Positions 43,650-54,516 of a DNA stretch of 64,000 bases are shown piece after piece. The stretch comes from Patagioenas fasciata (Eukaryota > Chordata > Aves > Columbiformes > Columbidae). Location: positions 18,152,488-18,216,487 of the forward strand of contig NC_092559.1 in the NCBI RefSeq assembly GCF_037038585.1, written 5' to 3'. Position 1 is the stretch's first letter; every line of letters starts with the position of its first letter. The position numbers and the translations under genes were made by a program. The notes below the pieces were generated by a model. The model ran no database searches and was not told where the DNA came from. It saw only the letters and a list, made by a program, of their open reading frames with translations.

Positions 43650-44840
43650 CAAGGCAGCTACTCTACCCCCCCACACTGTGCACTGCTGCTGCTGCAACCA
43701 CAACAGCCACTGTAATTATGTCAATACTGGTGACAGTAATTTTCTGGAAATAAATCGAGATATGGTGAGCCCATGTTGGCATCAGTTGCTGGTGTTAAGA
43801 GAGTCGCAAGAAGGACTGCTCATGCTGCAGATGATGGCCAAGGGGCATAATCACCCCAAGAGGCATCCTCATCAACACAAGGAGGAGAGGAAGTGACCAA
43901 TCAATCCTTTTCTCCAAGTGAGCAGAAAGATATGTGAAAAGACTTCAGTTGTCATGAAGGCGAGAATGTTGTAACCTGGCTACTCCAGTGCTGGGATAAT
44001 GGAGCTGATGGTCTGGAACTAGAAGGTGGGAAAGTCAAGCAGCTGGGATCTCTGTCAAGGGATGCCACCCTTGATAGGGCAATTTCAAGAGAGAATGACC
44101 CCTCCACCCTCTGGAGTAGACTCCTGACAGCCATGAAGGCAAGGTTTCCCTTTAAGGAAGATGTTATATGTAATCCAGGGAAATGGTATACTATGGGAGA
44201 GACGTATCCAGTTCCTGAGAGAATTAGCTGTGTGGGAGATCTATTTTGAGCCAAACAGCCAAAAGGGGACAGACCCAGAAAGAATCCTTTGTACACGACC
44301 TTTGTGACACAGGTTTGTACAAAGCGCACCACTGGCATATGCTAAGTCATTGGCATCAATGATCTGGTCAGCTGCAGCTCAACAAAACATTGCTGAAGTG
44401 ATTAAGCAGCTTCAGGACTTTGAGGACAGCCTTGCTAGCTCTTTATGAGGTTGTGCCTTGACTGTGGAGAAACTGTGTGAAAAATCTGATGACTGGTTTG
44501 AAAAGCTGTTGAACGAAATCATAGCACTCAGAGAAGACAAGTTCCATTCACAACCTGTACAAACCTATGTTTCAACTATTAGGAGAAGGTGTTTTCAGTC
44601 TCAAGAGAGAGGACAGAAGAAATACACAAAAAGAGGCACACTGTGGTTTTTCATACGTGACCAGGGAGAAAACATGAGGAGATGGGATGGAAGACCTACC
44701 TCAGAACTTCAGGAATAAGTACGTGGGTTAAAAGGGAAAAATACTAGGAAAATGGCTGCTCCAGTTTCCAGAAGGGGTAGAAGAGATTCTGATCCTCTTG
44801 AAGGAACCTCTAATTCATACCCAGAGACTGTGCATAACAC
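43650..44840 (+). pseudogene. F3 gag, capsid region
   Basis: A His/Cys cluster (MHCCCCNHNSHCNY) at 43678 is followed by capsid-like readings around 43900-44450 in shifting frames, with VTWLLQCWDNGADGLELEG at about 43970. A C-terminal part at 44458-44718 carries FFIRDQGENMRRWDG. Counterparts occur in F2 (55.2-56.3 kb) and F4 (62.5-62.9 kb, minus). The CCCC cluster is not the usual CCHC nucleocapsid box. Confidence 0.65.
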
Positions 44841-44901
44841 AAATTAGAGGGGTCCTGCCTCCAGCCAAGCGGAGGAAAGGGACAACAGAGTTTATTGGAC
44901 T

Positions 44902-45925
44902 GTGCAGATACAATGGCCTGGTACAACAGAACCCCAAGAGTACAAAGCTTTGGTAGACACTGGTGCTCAATGCATGATAATCCCCTCAAACTGTAAAGGA
45001 ACACAATCCATCAGTATTTCTGGAGTGACTGAGGGATCCCAGGAACTGACTGCAGTAGAGGCTGAAATGAACCTAAGTGGAAAAAACTGGCAAAAGCATC
45101 CCATTGTGACTGGTCCAGATGCTCCATGTATCCTTGGCATAGACTACCTCAGGAGAGGGTATTTTAAGGACCCAAAAGGGTATTGGTGGGCATTTGGTAT
45201 AGCAGCTGTGGACACTGAGAATATTGAACAGCTGTCTACTTTGCCTGGTCTCTCAGAGGACCCTTCTGCTGTAGGACTGCTGATGTTTGACGATCAGCAG
45301 GTGCCAATTGCTACCACGACGGTGCATCGCCGGCAATATCGCACCAATCGAGACTCTTTGATTCCTATCCAGAAGTTGATTCGTCAACTGACGAGCCAGG
45401 GTGTGATCAGTAAGATTCACTCACTTTTTAACAGCCCAATTTGGCCAATGCGTAAGTCTAGTGGAGAGTGGAGACTAACTGTAGACTATCGTGGCCTGAA
45501 TGAAGTTACGCCACCATTGAGTGCTGCTGTGCCTGACATGTTAGAACTTCAATTTGAACTGGAGTCAAAGGCAGCTAAGTGGTATGACATAATTGACATT
45601 GCTAATGCATTTTTCTCTATTCCCTTAGCAGCAGAGTGCAAGCCGCAGTTTGCTTTCACCTGGAGGGGCATCCAGTACACATGGAGTCGCTTGCCCCAGG
45701 GATGGAAACACAGTCCTACCATCTGCTATGGACTGATCCAGACCACGCTGGAACAAGGTAAAGCTCCAGAACACTTGCAATATATTGACGACATCATTGT
45801 ATGGGGCGACACAGAGAAAGAAGTCTTTGAGAAAGGTGTATGAATAATTCATATTCTTTTGGATGCTGGTTTTGCCATAAAATGAAGCAAGGTCAAGGGA
45901 CCTGCACGAGAGATCCAGTTTTTAG
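44902..45925 (+). pseudogene. F3 protease and RT, truncated
   Basis: A 313-codon open frame (44902-45843) contains an intact aspartic protease block (ALVDTGAQCMIIPS) and LGIDYLRRGYF. It continues directly into RT with LTVDYRGLNEVTPPLS, LPQGWKHSPTICYG and YIDDIIVWGD. Protease and RT lie in one frame, as expected for a pro-pol polyprotein. A stop at 45841 and a junction at 45925 end it; RNase H and integrase are missing. Confidence 0.85.
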
Positions 45926-46250
45926 GAACACTAACACATCAATAACCCTCGTGTCTTTTCTGCCACACTGCTCTCCATTTGCAAACCTCCACTGAGATGG
46001 CAGACAGAAGGGCCTTGCTAGCACCCAATCCCTCAAACATTGGGTTTGTCTCTACTGTACTTGGCTTTCTCCCCTTCCCCCTTCAAATCTAGGTTAAAGC
46101 TCTTTCAATGAGCCCTGCTAACTCCTGTCCAAGGATCCTTTCCCCCTTTGAGACAGGTGCAACCTATTTGTCTCCAGCAGGCTAGGTGTCATATAAACAT
46201 GATCAAAAAGCCCAAATTTTTACTCCTGACACCAGTCCTGCAGACAGGTA
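45926..46250 (-). mobile_element. CR1 ORF1 C-terminal fragment (minus)
   Basis: In reverse it resembles 4970-5230 of CR1 copy 1: the region around the esterase C-terminus and the ORF1-ORF2 gap, including the GACAGGTG...CTAACTCCTG block. No frame is open. Confidence 0.65.
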
Positions 46251-46254
46251 ATGA

Positions 46255-46620
46255 TCTGCTGGGTCTTTTTGTATCTTCTGTGCTTGTAAATATCCCAAGG
46301 ATGGGTATCAAGAGGATGGGACCAGACTCTTTTCAGTGGTTCCCAAGAATAGGATGAGGGGCAATGGGCAGAGGCTGAAGCATTGGAGGTTCCATGTAAA
46401 CATGAAGAGAAACTTATTTACTTTGAGGGTCACAGAGCACTGGAACAGGCTGTCCAGAGAGGTTGTGGAGTCTCCTCTGGAGACATTAAAAAACCACCTG
46501 GACGCATTTCTGTGTGATCTGCTCTAGGTGAACCTGCTTTAGCAGATGGGTTGGACTAGACAATCTCCAGAGGTCCCTTCCAACTCCAACCATTCTGTGA
46601 TTCCCTCATGATTCCGTGCA
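46255..46620 (+). mobile_element. CR1 3' end fragment
   Basis: It encodes the ORF2 C-terminus (HWNRLSREVVESPLETL, ending FLCDLL) and a 3' UTR ending ATTCTGTGATTC. It belongs to the same subfamily as CR1 copy 3 at 10.5-12.3 kb. Confidence 0.8.
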
Positions 46621-46650
46621 ACTGGGTGGACAGAGGAGAACACTACTTGT

Positions 46651-46792
46651 GTTTATTGTTAGTAAAGCTTTTTTTTTTTTTTTAAACTTTCCAACTTGTC
46701 TCTCTCCCTTTTCTTCCTCTTCCTTAGTGGGGAGGGCAGGGGTTAATAGAGAGCATCTGCCACACTTTGTTGCCCTGCAGTAAACAGTGACA
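46651..46792 (+). mobile_element. 3' terminus of the nest's outer LTR-G
   Basis: It contains the pyrimidine-rich TCTCTCTCCCTTTTC block, TTAGTGGGGAGGGCAGGGG and the end CAGTAAACAGTGACA. It is followed by CAAGT, the right target duplication. Confidence 0.85.
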
Positions 46793-47960
46793 CAAGTCCT
46801 GCCTGATCAACCTATTGACCTTGATGGAGTGAGTACATCAGTGGACAAAGGAAGGGCTATGGATGTCATTTATCTTGACTTCTGTAAAGCCTTTGACATG
46901 GTCCCACACAACATCCTTCCCTCTAAATTGGAGAGATATGGATTTGATGGGTGAACTGTTCAGTGGATGAGGAGTTGACTGGATATTCACATCCAGGGGG
47001 TAGTGGTTAATGGCTCAGTGTCTGGATGGACACTGGTTACAAGTCTGTACTGGGACCAGTACTATTTAATATCTTCATCAGTGACATAGACAGCGGGATT
47101 GCATGCAGCCTCGGCAAGTTTGTGGAGTACACCAAGCTGAGTGGTGCCGTTGACACACCTGAGGGATGGGATGCCATCTACAGGGACCTGGGCAAGCTTC
47201 AGAAGTGGGCCCATGCAAACCTCATGAGGTTCAACAAGGCTAAGTGCAAGGTCATGTACCTGGGTCAGGGCAACCCCCGGTATCAATACAGGTTGATGAA
47301 TGAAGGGATTGAGAGCAGCCCTGCAGAGAAGGACTTGGGGGTACTGGTGGATGAAAGATTGGACATGAGCCAGCAATGTGCACTTGCAGCCCAGAAGGGC
47401 TATTGTATCTTGGACTGCATCAAAAGAAGCGTGGCCAGCAGGTTGAGGGAGATGATTCTGTCCCTCTGCTCTGGTGAGACCCCACCTCAAGTACTGCATC
47501 ATTACTTATTACAGGAAAGATATGGACCTGTTGGAGAGGGTCCAGAGGAGGGCCACAAAAATGATCAGAGGGATGGAACACCTCTCCTATGAGAACAGGT
47601 TGAGAGAGATGGGGTTGTTCAGCCTCGAAAAGAGAAGGCTCCAGGGAGACCTTATTGAGGCCTTTCAGTACTTAAAAGCGGCCTGTTACAATAAGACAAA
47701 GGGTAATGGTTTTAAACTAAAGAAGGGGAGATTCAGGCTAGACATGAGGAAGAATTTTTTTACAATGGGGGTGGTAAAACACTGGAACGGGTTACCCAGA
47801 GAGGCGGTAGGTGCCCCATCCCTGGAGACATTCAAGGCTGGGCTGGACAGGGCTCTGAGTAACTTGATCTAGTTGAAGATGTTCTTGCAGTAGGGTTGGA
47901 CTAGATGACCTTTGATGGTCCTTTCCAATCTAAACTATTCTATGATTTTATGATCTATAG
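46793..47960 (+). mobile_element. CR1 copy 9, right half
   Basis: It resumes the CR1 reading interrupted at 30098. RT ([14 protein letters not shown], then [17 protein letters not shown]) is followed by the C-terminal domain (47474-47872, ending ALSNLI) and a 3' UTR with CTATTCTATGATTTTATGAT repeats. The FADD block is mutated here ([10 protein letters not shown]), so catalysis is lost. Two frameshifts are present. Confidence 0.85.
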
Positions 47961-48445
47961 GATCAACCTCTAGAGAACTTGAATCTAACCGTTTTCACTA
48001 ATGGATTTTCATACTATGTGATTGGAAAATGACACACGGGCTATGCAATGGTGAGAAAGTACTTGAAGAAGAACCTCTACAACTCCCAGTGAGTGCCCAA
48101 TCAGCGGGTAAGTATTTATACCGACTTTAAATATGCCTTCAGATTGTGTCATGCAACAAGTATGCTATGGAAAGAATAGGATTCCTTAACACAGCAGAAA
48201 ATAAATATTTCTGAAGGAACTGGAATCCAAATGTTGTTTGAAGCTATTAAGCTTTCAAGGGAAATCACAGCAGTATACTGTACTAAACAACACTTATAAA
48301 ATTTTAGATATACAGTGACAGTTACATGTTCCATATCATCTGCAGTCCTCAGAACAGGTAGAAAGAATGAACAGGACTCCTAAAAATAAAATGGCTTGAA
48401 CATGTAGCCAAGTGGGTTTGAAATAGATAAAGTTTTTAAAAATAG
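47961..48445 (+). pseudogene. Class I-like ERV RNase H fragment
   Basis: The DNA reads, with stops, as an RNase H segment resembling gammaretroviral-type ERVs: an NGFSYYVIG block near 48000 and a YTDFKYAF block near 48116. It is separated from its integrase at 50286 by CR1 copy 5. Confidence 0.6.
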
Positions 48446-48450
48446 TGCTA

Positions 48451-50285
48451 TGGGAATAAAGGCCGCTGTTAGAGGACGTAGGAAGACAGCTAGGATAGCC
48501 AAGGCCTCCTTAGAATTACAGCTGGCGAGAGGGGTCAAGAACAGCAAAAAGAACTTTTTCAAATACATAGCAGATAAAACTAATACCAGAGACAATGTAG
48601 GCCCACTGATGAATGGAGTGGGTGCCCTGGTGGCAGAAGATACAGAGAAGGCAGAATTACTGAATGCCTTCTTTGTCTCTGTCTACTCCGCTGGAGGCTG
48701 TCGTGGGGGACCCTGTACCCCTGAGACCCCGGATGAAGCCAGGTCAATGGAGGAGTTTGCTTTAGTCGATGAGGACTGGGTTAGGGAGCAATTAAATAGT
48801 CTGGACATCCATAAATCCATGGGTCCAGATGGGATGCATCCGCGGGTGCTGAGGGAGCTGGCTGAAGTAATTGCTGGACCGCTCTCCATCATTTTTGCCA
48901 AGTCTTGGGAAACGGGTGAGGTGCCCGAGGATTGGAGGAAAGCAAGTGTCACTCCAGTCTTCAAAAAGGGCAAGAAGGAGGACCCGGGTAATTATAGACC
49001 GGTCAGCCTCACCTCTGTCCCTGGGAAAGTAATGGAACAGCTTGTCCTTGGTGTCATCTCAAGGCATATCAGGGATAAGAGGGTCATTAGGGGCAGTCAG
49101 CACGGCTTTACCAAGGGTAGGTCATGCTTGACCAACCTCATAGCCTTTTATGAGAATGTAACAAGGTGGATGGATGATGGCAGAGCGGTGGATGTGGTCT
49201 ACCCTGACTTCAGTAAAGCCTTTGACACAGTCTCTCACAGCATCCTCACAGCTAAATTGAGGAGGTGTGGTCTAGACACTAGAGTAGTGAGGTGGGTTGC
49301 AAACTGGCTTAAAGAGAGAAGCCAGAGAGTGGTGGTCAATGGTGCGGAGTCTAGTTGGAGGCCAGTATCTAGTGGAGTGCCTCAGGGGTCAGTACTGGGG
49401 CCAATATTATTCAATATATTCATTAACGATTTGGACGAGGGAATTGAGTGTACTATCAGCAAGTTTGCTGATGACACTAAGCTGGGAGGAGTGGCTGACA
49501 CGCCAGAAGGCTGTGCTGCCATCCAGCGGGATCTGGACAGGCTGGAGAGTTGGGCGGGGAATAACCTGATGAAATTTAACAAGGGAAAGTGTAGAGTCCT
49601 GCATCTGGGCAGGAACAAGTCCAGGTTCCAGTATAGGTTGGGAAATTACATATTAGAGAGCAGTGTAGGGGAAAGGGACCTGGGGGTCCTGGTGGACAGC
49701 AGGATGACCATGAGCCAGCACTGTGCCCTTGTGGCCAGGAAGGCCAATGGCATCCTGGGGTGTATTACAAGGGGAGTGGTCAGTAGATCGAGAGAGGTCC
49801 TCCTTCCCCTCTACTCCGCCCTGGTGAGACCCCATCTGGAATATTGTGTCCAGTTCTGGGCCCCTCAGTTCAAGAAGGACAGGGAACTGCTGGAGAGGGT
49901 CCAGCGTAGGGCAACAAAGATGATTAAGGGAGTGGAGCACCTCCCTTATGAAGAAAGGCTGAGAGAGCTGGGTCTCTTTAGTTTGGAGAAGAGGAGACTG
50001 AGGGGTGACTTTATTAATGTTTATAAATATATAAAGGGTGAGTGCCGTGAGAATGGAGCCAGGCTCTTCTCAGTGGCAAACAATGATAGGACAAGGAGTA
50101 ATGGGATCAAGCTGGAACACAAGAAGTTCCACTTAAATTTGAGAAGACATTCAAGGCCCGCCTGGACATGTTCCTGTGCGACCTCACCTAGGCGTTCCTG
50201 CTCCAGCAGGGGGATTGGACTATATGATCTTTCGAGGTCCCTTCCAATCCCAAACATACTGTGATACTGTGATACTGTGATATTA
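48451..50285 (+). mobile_element. Young 5'-truncated CR1 (copy 5) with 604-codon frame
   Basis: A single frame, 48450-50264, covers the entire RT without interruption: [70 protein letters not shown] and [11 protein letters not shown], then the C-terminal domain up to [11 protein letters not shown] deletion of roughly 90 bp just there shifts the frame, so the last about 35 residues are not CR1-like. The endonuclease is missing through 5' truncation. It ends with tandem TGATACTG repeats. It is very close to copy 4 and shares its rare YPDFSKAF reading. It interrupts a class I ERV pol. Confidence 0.9.
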
Positions 50286-50700
50286 GAAATACCCCTCAAC
50301 AACCTCTAGGGTTGTCACTAGCAGAAACAGTGTTTAGCAGACATTTAGCTGTATCTGGGACTTTTGTCCCACTAGGACTAAACTCTTAAATGAATGGTTG
50401 ATCCAGTATGTTTTATATATGCAACAAGACGTTGAAGGAAAAAGAAGTATGCTCAGTGGTATCAACCCACACCACTTGAAATATAGTTACGTGGCAGAAA
50501 GCCTGGGGAAGAAGTGTTAATTAAGGTGTTTTCACAAAAATCCAAATTATAACCTCGAAGGGAGTGGCCATATATTGTCCTACTATGTTCTTATTTTGTT
50601 GTTGTTTTCTTATTTTAAGTTTTAGGAAGAGAAAATTGGATACACCATTCTCATGTCAAGCAGGTCATGAATAGCCAACCAGCTAACGAATGACTATATT
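50286..50700 (+). pseudogene. Class I-like ERV integrase C-terminus
   Basis: Short readings in two frames around 50290-50700 fit the C-terminal part of a gammaretroviral-type integrase, for example SLAETVFSRHLAVSGT and, near 50640, NWIHHSHVKQVM with small shifts. It continues the RNase H fragment left of the CR1. Confidence 0.5.
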
Positions 50701-51290
50701 TGGAAGAATCCATACACTGAAAAGACTAAGTGGTAAATCTCACTACTCTTGGTGCTTTTAACCATGATGACCACTGCAGCATGACTAAGTATAAAATCGA
50801 TGGGTAACCCACTGTAGTACAAAGTTAACAGGACTAAAGGGGAGGTAGTTCATAGATTTTTATGGGGCAGGTATCTAAACTCCTGAAAACCCCCTGGAAC
50901 TCTACTCCTATATATTGGAAAGGGATGTGTTTGTATAAGAACCCTTTGCGATTTTTTATCCATAGATAACATCACTGTAGAGACAAATAATCATTAAAAT
51001 ACTTGTGCTTGTGGCTTTGCTGACATTGTAGGATGTGGTTTCAGTTATCCAGTTTCCATTATGTCTTATCAACTGTTACAGTCCAATTATACCTTAGTTC
51101 CTACTTCCTATCCCCATTAGAATGAATCCTGCATTGGTGAGGAAACTACAAAGACATAATGACTTGTATCAACTGTTAGAAAATGTCTGAAACAATGTAC
51201 AAAAGACCCTAATTACCATCCATCATGATGTGGAAGAAATACATCGCATCACAGAAAGGGTAAAAAAGGATGGAGAACCCTAATGGTGGG
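50701..51290 (+). other. Decayed ERV 3' region, possibly env-derived
   Basis: No frame longer than 60 codons. A short hydrophobic reading near 51000 and IHHDVEEIHRITERVKKDG near 51220 could come from an env transmembrane subunit, but this is a guess from position. Confidence 0.25.
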
Positions 51291-51299
51291 AAACTTTTT

Positions 51300-51797
51300 T
51301 GGGTGGTCACCAACCACTACGGGATACTCCACCCAGTAGTAATTTTGTTAGCTCTGGTTACCCTGCTCAAGAGAGATGACTATTGTGGATGGAGTGAGAG
51401 GGATGCACTTCACTCGTAAGAGAGAAGCAACAATAAATTTTTTGATAGTGAGGTAACAAAGTTGGGGACTACGGTGGGTCCATGGATTCCCTGACGGAGG
51501 GCATGGGAACAGAAATTAGCCTTGAAGATATGAAGGCCTACCCGTGAGAAAGATGGGAGTAAAGGAATATCTGGAGATGTTAAGGATGTACCTGTGAGAG
51601 AGAAGGGAGTAAAAGAGTAACATTGATGATAGCAAAATTAGTCAATGAGATGTTACTGCTGTAACTTGTAACCAATAGTGAAGAGACACACGAATTGTTA
51701 AAATTGCATGAAAATGCACTTGTGGCAATAAATGGTATCTACTACTTTCATCCTGGAAGAACTTGGTCTATGTCATTTGTCCGTCTCAACCAAGACA
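51300..51797 (+). mobile_element. LTR (type I) preceding a tRNA-Trp site; 5' limit uncertain
   Basis: It ends GTCTCAACCAAGACA two bases before the primer-binding site, with GCAATAAATGG at about 51725 as poly(A) signal. A repeat GTGAGAAAGATGGGAGTAAA / GTGAGAGAGAAGGGAGTAAA is visible at about 51546 and 51592. Confidence 0.6.
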
Positions 51798-51799
51798 TA

Positions 51800-51817
51800 T
51801 GGTGACCCCAACGTGAT
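51800..51817 (+). promoter_or_regulatory. Retroviral primer-binding site, tRNA-Trp type
   Basis: TGGTGACCCCAACGTGAT: 17/18 to the tRNA-Trp complement, with the same CpG change as at 12951. Confidence 0.87.
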
Positions 51818-51961
51818 CCTGCATGAAGAGGATTTCGCATGAAGAAGAGACAACGGTGAAGCTGTGACAGCCAAAGACAAACTGGGGAGACAGAGCCCGG
51901 TACAGCTGAAGATCCAGATCCTTGAAAAGACACCACGCCAAGAGCTGGTGAGCTACCGGGA

Positions 51962-52941
51962 ATGGGGAGGGGGTGGAACTTATCTAAAGAAGAGGGTATT
52001 ATATTATCTACATGGAAATTGCTTCTGAAGAAGCAGGGTATTAGCCTTCTGGAATTGACTTTACGAAGGATGTTACTATGGGGCAAAGCAGTACTGAAAG
52101 ATCCAAAGAAACAACTGAACTGTTAACAACATGGCACTTGTTGCTGGAGACTTTGAGAGGATTAAAAGAGCAACAGGAACACGCAGAGACAGTAGAGAGG
52201 GGTGGCTTCCCTGGACTAGATTTGGAAAAAAAAAAAAGTGCACTGTTCCAAACCCTGAACCCCCCTGTTACTGATGATTCTCCAGCACCGTTCAAGTCCG
52301 CGTTATCTGATGACTCGGATGAGGATGAGGGTCTGCAGCATTTGCTTTAAAAGTTAAAAGGAAAAGGAGTATATGTACGTGTTTCCCCGAGATCAGATAA
52401 AAACCATGAAAGACTCAAAGCAAAATTTGACGTATGCAATGTAACAGCTATAGATCATTTAGGACGGAACGATGGGGATTCATTGAAATGGGCGGGTATC
52501 CCCCAACTCTTAGAAGATACACTAATTGGCACACCAGAATTACAGGCGCTATTAGTTTCTGAAATCCTGAGGCAGTCAACAGACCTTGCATATCAAGCTA
52601 TGATAGAGGTGCCTGAAACCAACATAGCAGCCAAATAATTTACAACTATTAATCAGGGTCCCAATGAGAATTACATGCAATTTATTGACCATCTTCAAGA
52701 GGCCATCAATAAGCAGGTTGAAAACTTAGAAGCTAAGGACGCACTAGTGTTCAAATTAGCAGTAGAGAACACTAATGTTTGCTATCAATGTGTTATCTGT
52801 GAGTTTTACAGTACATATTACATGCTGCTGTGTATTGCCTCTCTGAAAATCAAGCAGGTTGTCAGGAATGTGAGTTTATTGTTTTACTGGATGTTGTTAC
52901 ATTTCTTTCTTTGTGGTATGGTTTCTGTAAGTGCACCATAA
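51962..52941 (+). pseudogene. ERV gag (class II-like): matrix, linker, capsid, broken
   Basis: The ATG at 51962 gives MGRGWNLSKEEGIILS (Gly2 matrix start), after a GTGAGC donor-like site at about 51948. The matrix continues to a stop near 52122, and the 52078-52350 frame holds an acidic linker ending SDDSDEDEG. The capsid portion at 52675-52941 contains FIDHLQEAINKQVENLEAK from the major homology region. Shortly after this the sequence departs from capsid at about 52790. It parallels the minus-strand copy at 37791-39293. Confidence 0.78.
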
Positions 52942-53701
52942 ACCTTCTCCCCGCTTTTCCCACTTGCGCTGCAAGCAGCTCTGTATTTCCCCCTCCTCCC
53001 TCCCTCTTCTCATGGTTTTTACTTATGAGATGGGGTCGGAAATGACTGTTTTCAGTTGTGTTCCTAAGAAATCGGTATTGGGAGGTGTTTTAAAACATAG
53101 GAAAGCACTTGGAAATATGAGGAAGGAAGATCTTGTGAAATTAATGTAATTAATGGTGGCTGCTGTATAAGTTAGATGATTGGGAAAAGTGTCTGGAGAA
53201 TGGAATCTTGAAGTACAACACTTCGTTGCAATTAATATTGTTCTTAAAGAGAGAAGAACAAGACAAAAATAAATCTTTACAAGAGATCATTGAATCATTT
53301 CAGACAGTTTTACAGGTGGAACGGTTTGAACTTCAACAAGCTGAGAGAGAGTTTGATAACACAGGAGTTACAGAAAAGATGCAGAAGTCTGCAAGATGCT
53401 TTTCATTATGTACCTGCTTTCTATGTAGGTATCTATTTAAATGTATTACAGTTTCATAATTCTTTGCCTGTTATATGGTACAGTAAGTTCATAGACTGTT
53501 AAATCAAGAGAATCCATGGACTCAAAATGTACATTTTGTGATAATACAGAAGACTATGCATAATTTAGCTCTTTGCTGCGTGAATGTGATGATAAGATTT
53601 TGCGTGTGATAGCTATTACTTTTCTTTCTAGCATGCTAGCTTTATTCCAGCATCCAGACTTGCGCAACTCTGTGCTGAGCTGTGTCTCATCTCGGCATAC
53701 T
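52942..53701 (+). pseudogene. ERV segment X with second matrix-like start
   Basis: The ATG at 53032 opens MGSEMTVFSCVPKKSVLGG, resembling a class I-type matrix start. The 53208-53459 frame adds KYNTSLQLILFLKREE and a Glu/Gln-rich helix. Further on, FLSSMLALFQHPDLRN-type readings match two other copies. Provirus F2 cuts it at 53701. Confidence 0.62.
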
Positions 53702-54347
53702 TGTCCTGGTTTAGTTAAAAAACAAGTTTCCTTTTAGTGAATTTGCCTGTCAGCTAAAGCCTTCATATCAGCTGCAGTTTCCTGGAAAACCAGATACATA
53801 TTTTGGTAAACATAGCAATGGAATGCAAATTTATGATAACAACTGATGCATATCTCGCGAGAGGGGCAACGAGAAACAGGTGACCAAGGAACTGACCAAC
53901 GGTGTATAACATCCCATTCACGTGAATATTTCATAAAAAAGTGGGAGATCACGAGGATCACGTCTTTTTTTCCTTCTTTTCCTTTTTCCTTATAGCCGAC
54001 ATCAGAAGAGGACCTTGCTAGTTGTCCCTGCGAACTGAGGCCTAGTGAGAGACTGAATCCAACAGAGTCCAATCCAGGACTTTGGGTGCCGACTCTGCAG
54101 TTGCTGAGACTTTCAAGATTGGTTTTGTATATTTTGTATTATTTTCTCTATTCTTATTAGTAGCATTAGTAAAACATCTTTAATTTTTCCAACTCTCTTC
54201 TCTCTGTCCTTCTTTTCCTCCCGATCACCTGTCCTTAGTGGGAAGGGGGGAGAGGGAGGGGAGAAAGGGGGAAGTGGGGGGAGGAGAGTAGGTTAACAAT
54301 ACCTCTCCCAGAGTTTTATTGTCATCCCGCAATCTAAACCCTCAACA
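53702..54347 (+). mobile_element. F2 5' LTR (type F)
   Basis: 646 bp, starting TGTCCTGGTTTAGTT and ending AAACCCTCAACA. It is closely similar to the 3' LTR, with scattered substitutions and small indels, indicating some age. It contains a C/T-rich tract and a G-rich run (about 54240-54290). Confidence 0.88.
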
Positions 54348-54353
54348 GATAAT

Positions 54354-54371
54354 TGGTGCCCAACATGGGGC
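54354..54371 (+). promoter_or_regulatory. Retroviral primer-binding site, tRNA-Lys(1,2) type
   Basis: TGGTGCCCAACATGGGGC matches TGGCGCCCAACGTGGGGC at 16/18, and both differences are CpG-type transitions. tRNA-Lys(1,2) is used by betaretroviruses such as MPMV and by spumaviruses. Confidence 0.82.
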
Positions 54372-54516
54372 AAGAGAAAGGGGTAAATTTGGAGATTTTT
54401 GGCTTTTCTACTGCTCTGACATACCTTTCAATTTTCTTGGCATGGTGCTAACTCAGAGAGTTGTGAGACTCGCGAGTCTGTGTGCTTCAGACATTATCTA
54501 GTGGTATTAAGGCAGA

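Noticed and set aside
48450..50264. Host gene or complete active CR1
   Set aside because: All recognisable residues are CR1 RT. The endonuclease is missing, and the last residues are frameshifted by a deletion.
50701..51290. An env gene
   Set aside because: Only short scattered readings are env-compatible. There is no frame, no recognisable cleavage site and no fusion peptide.
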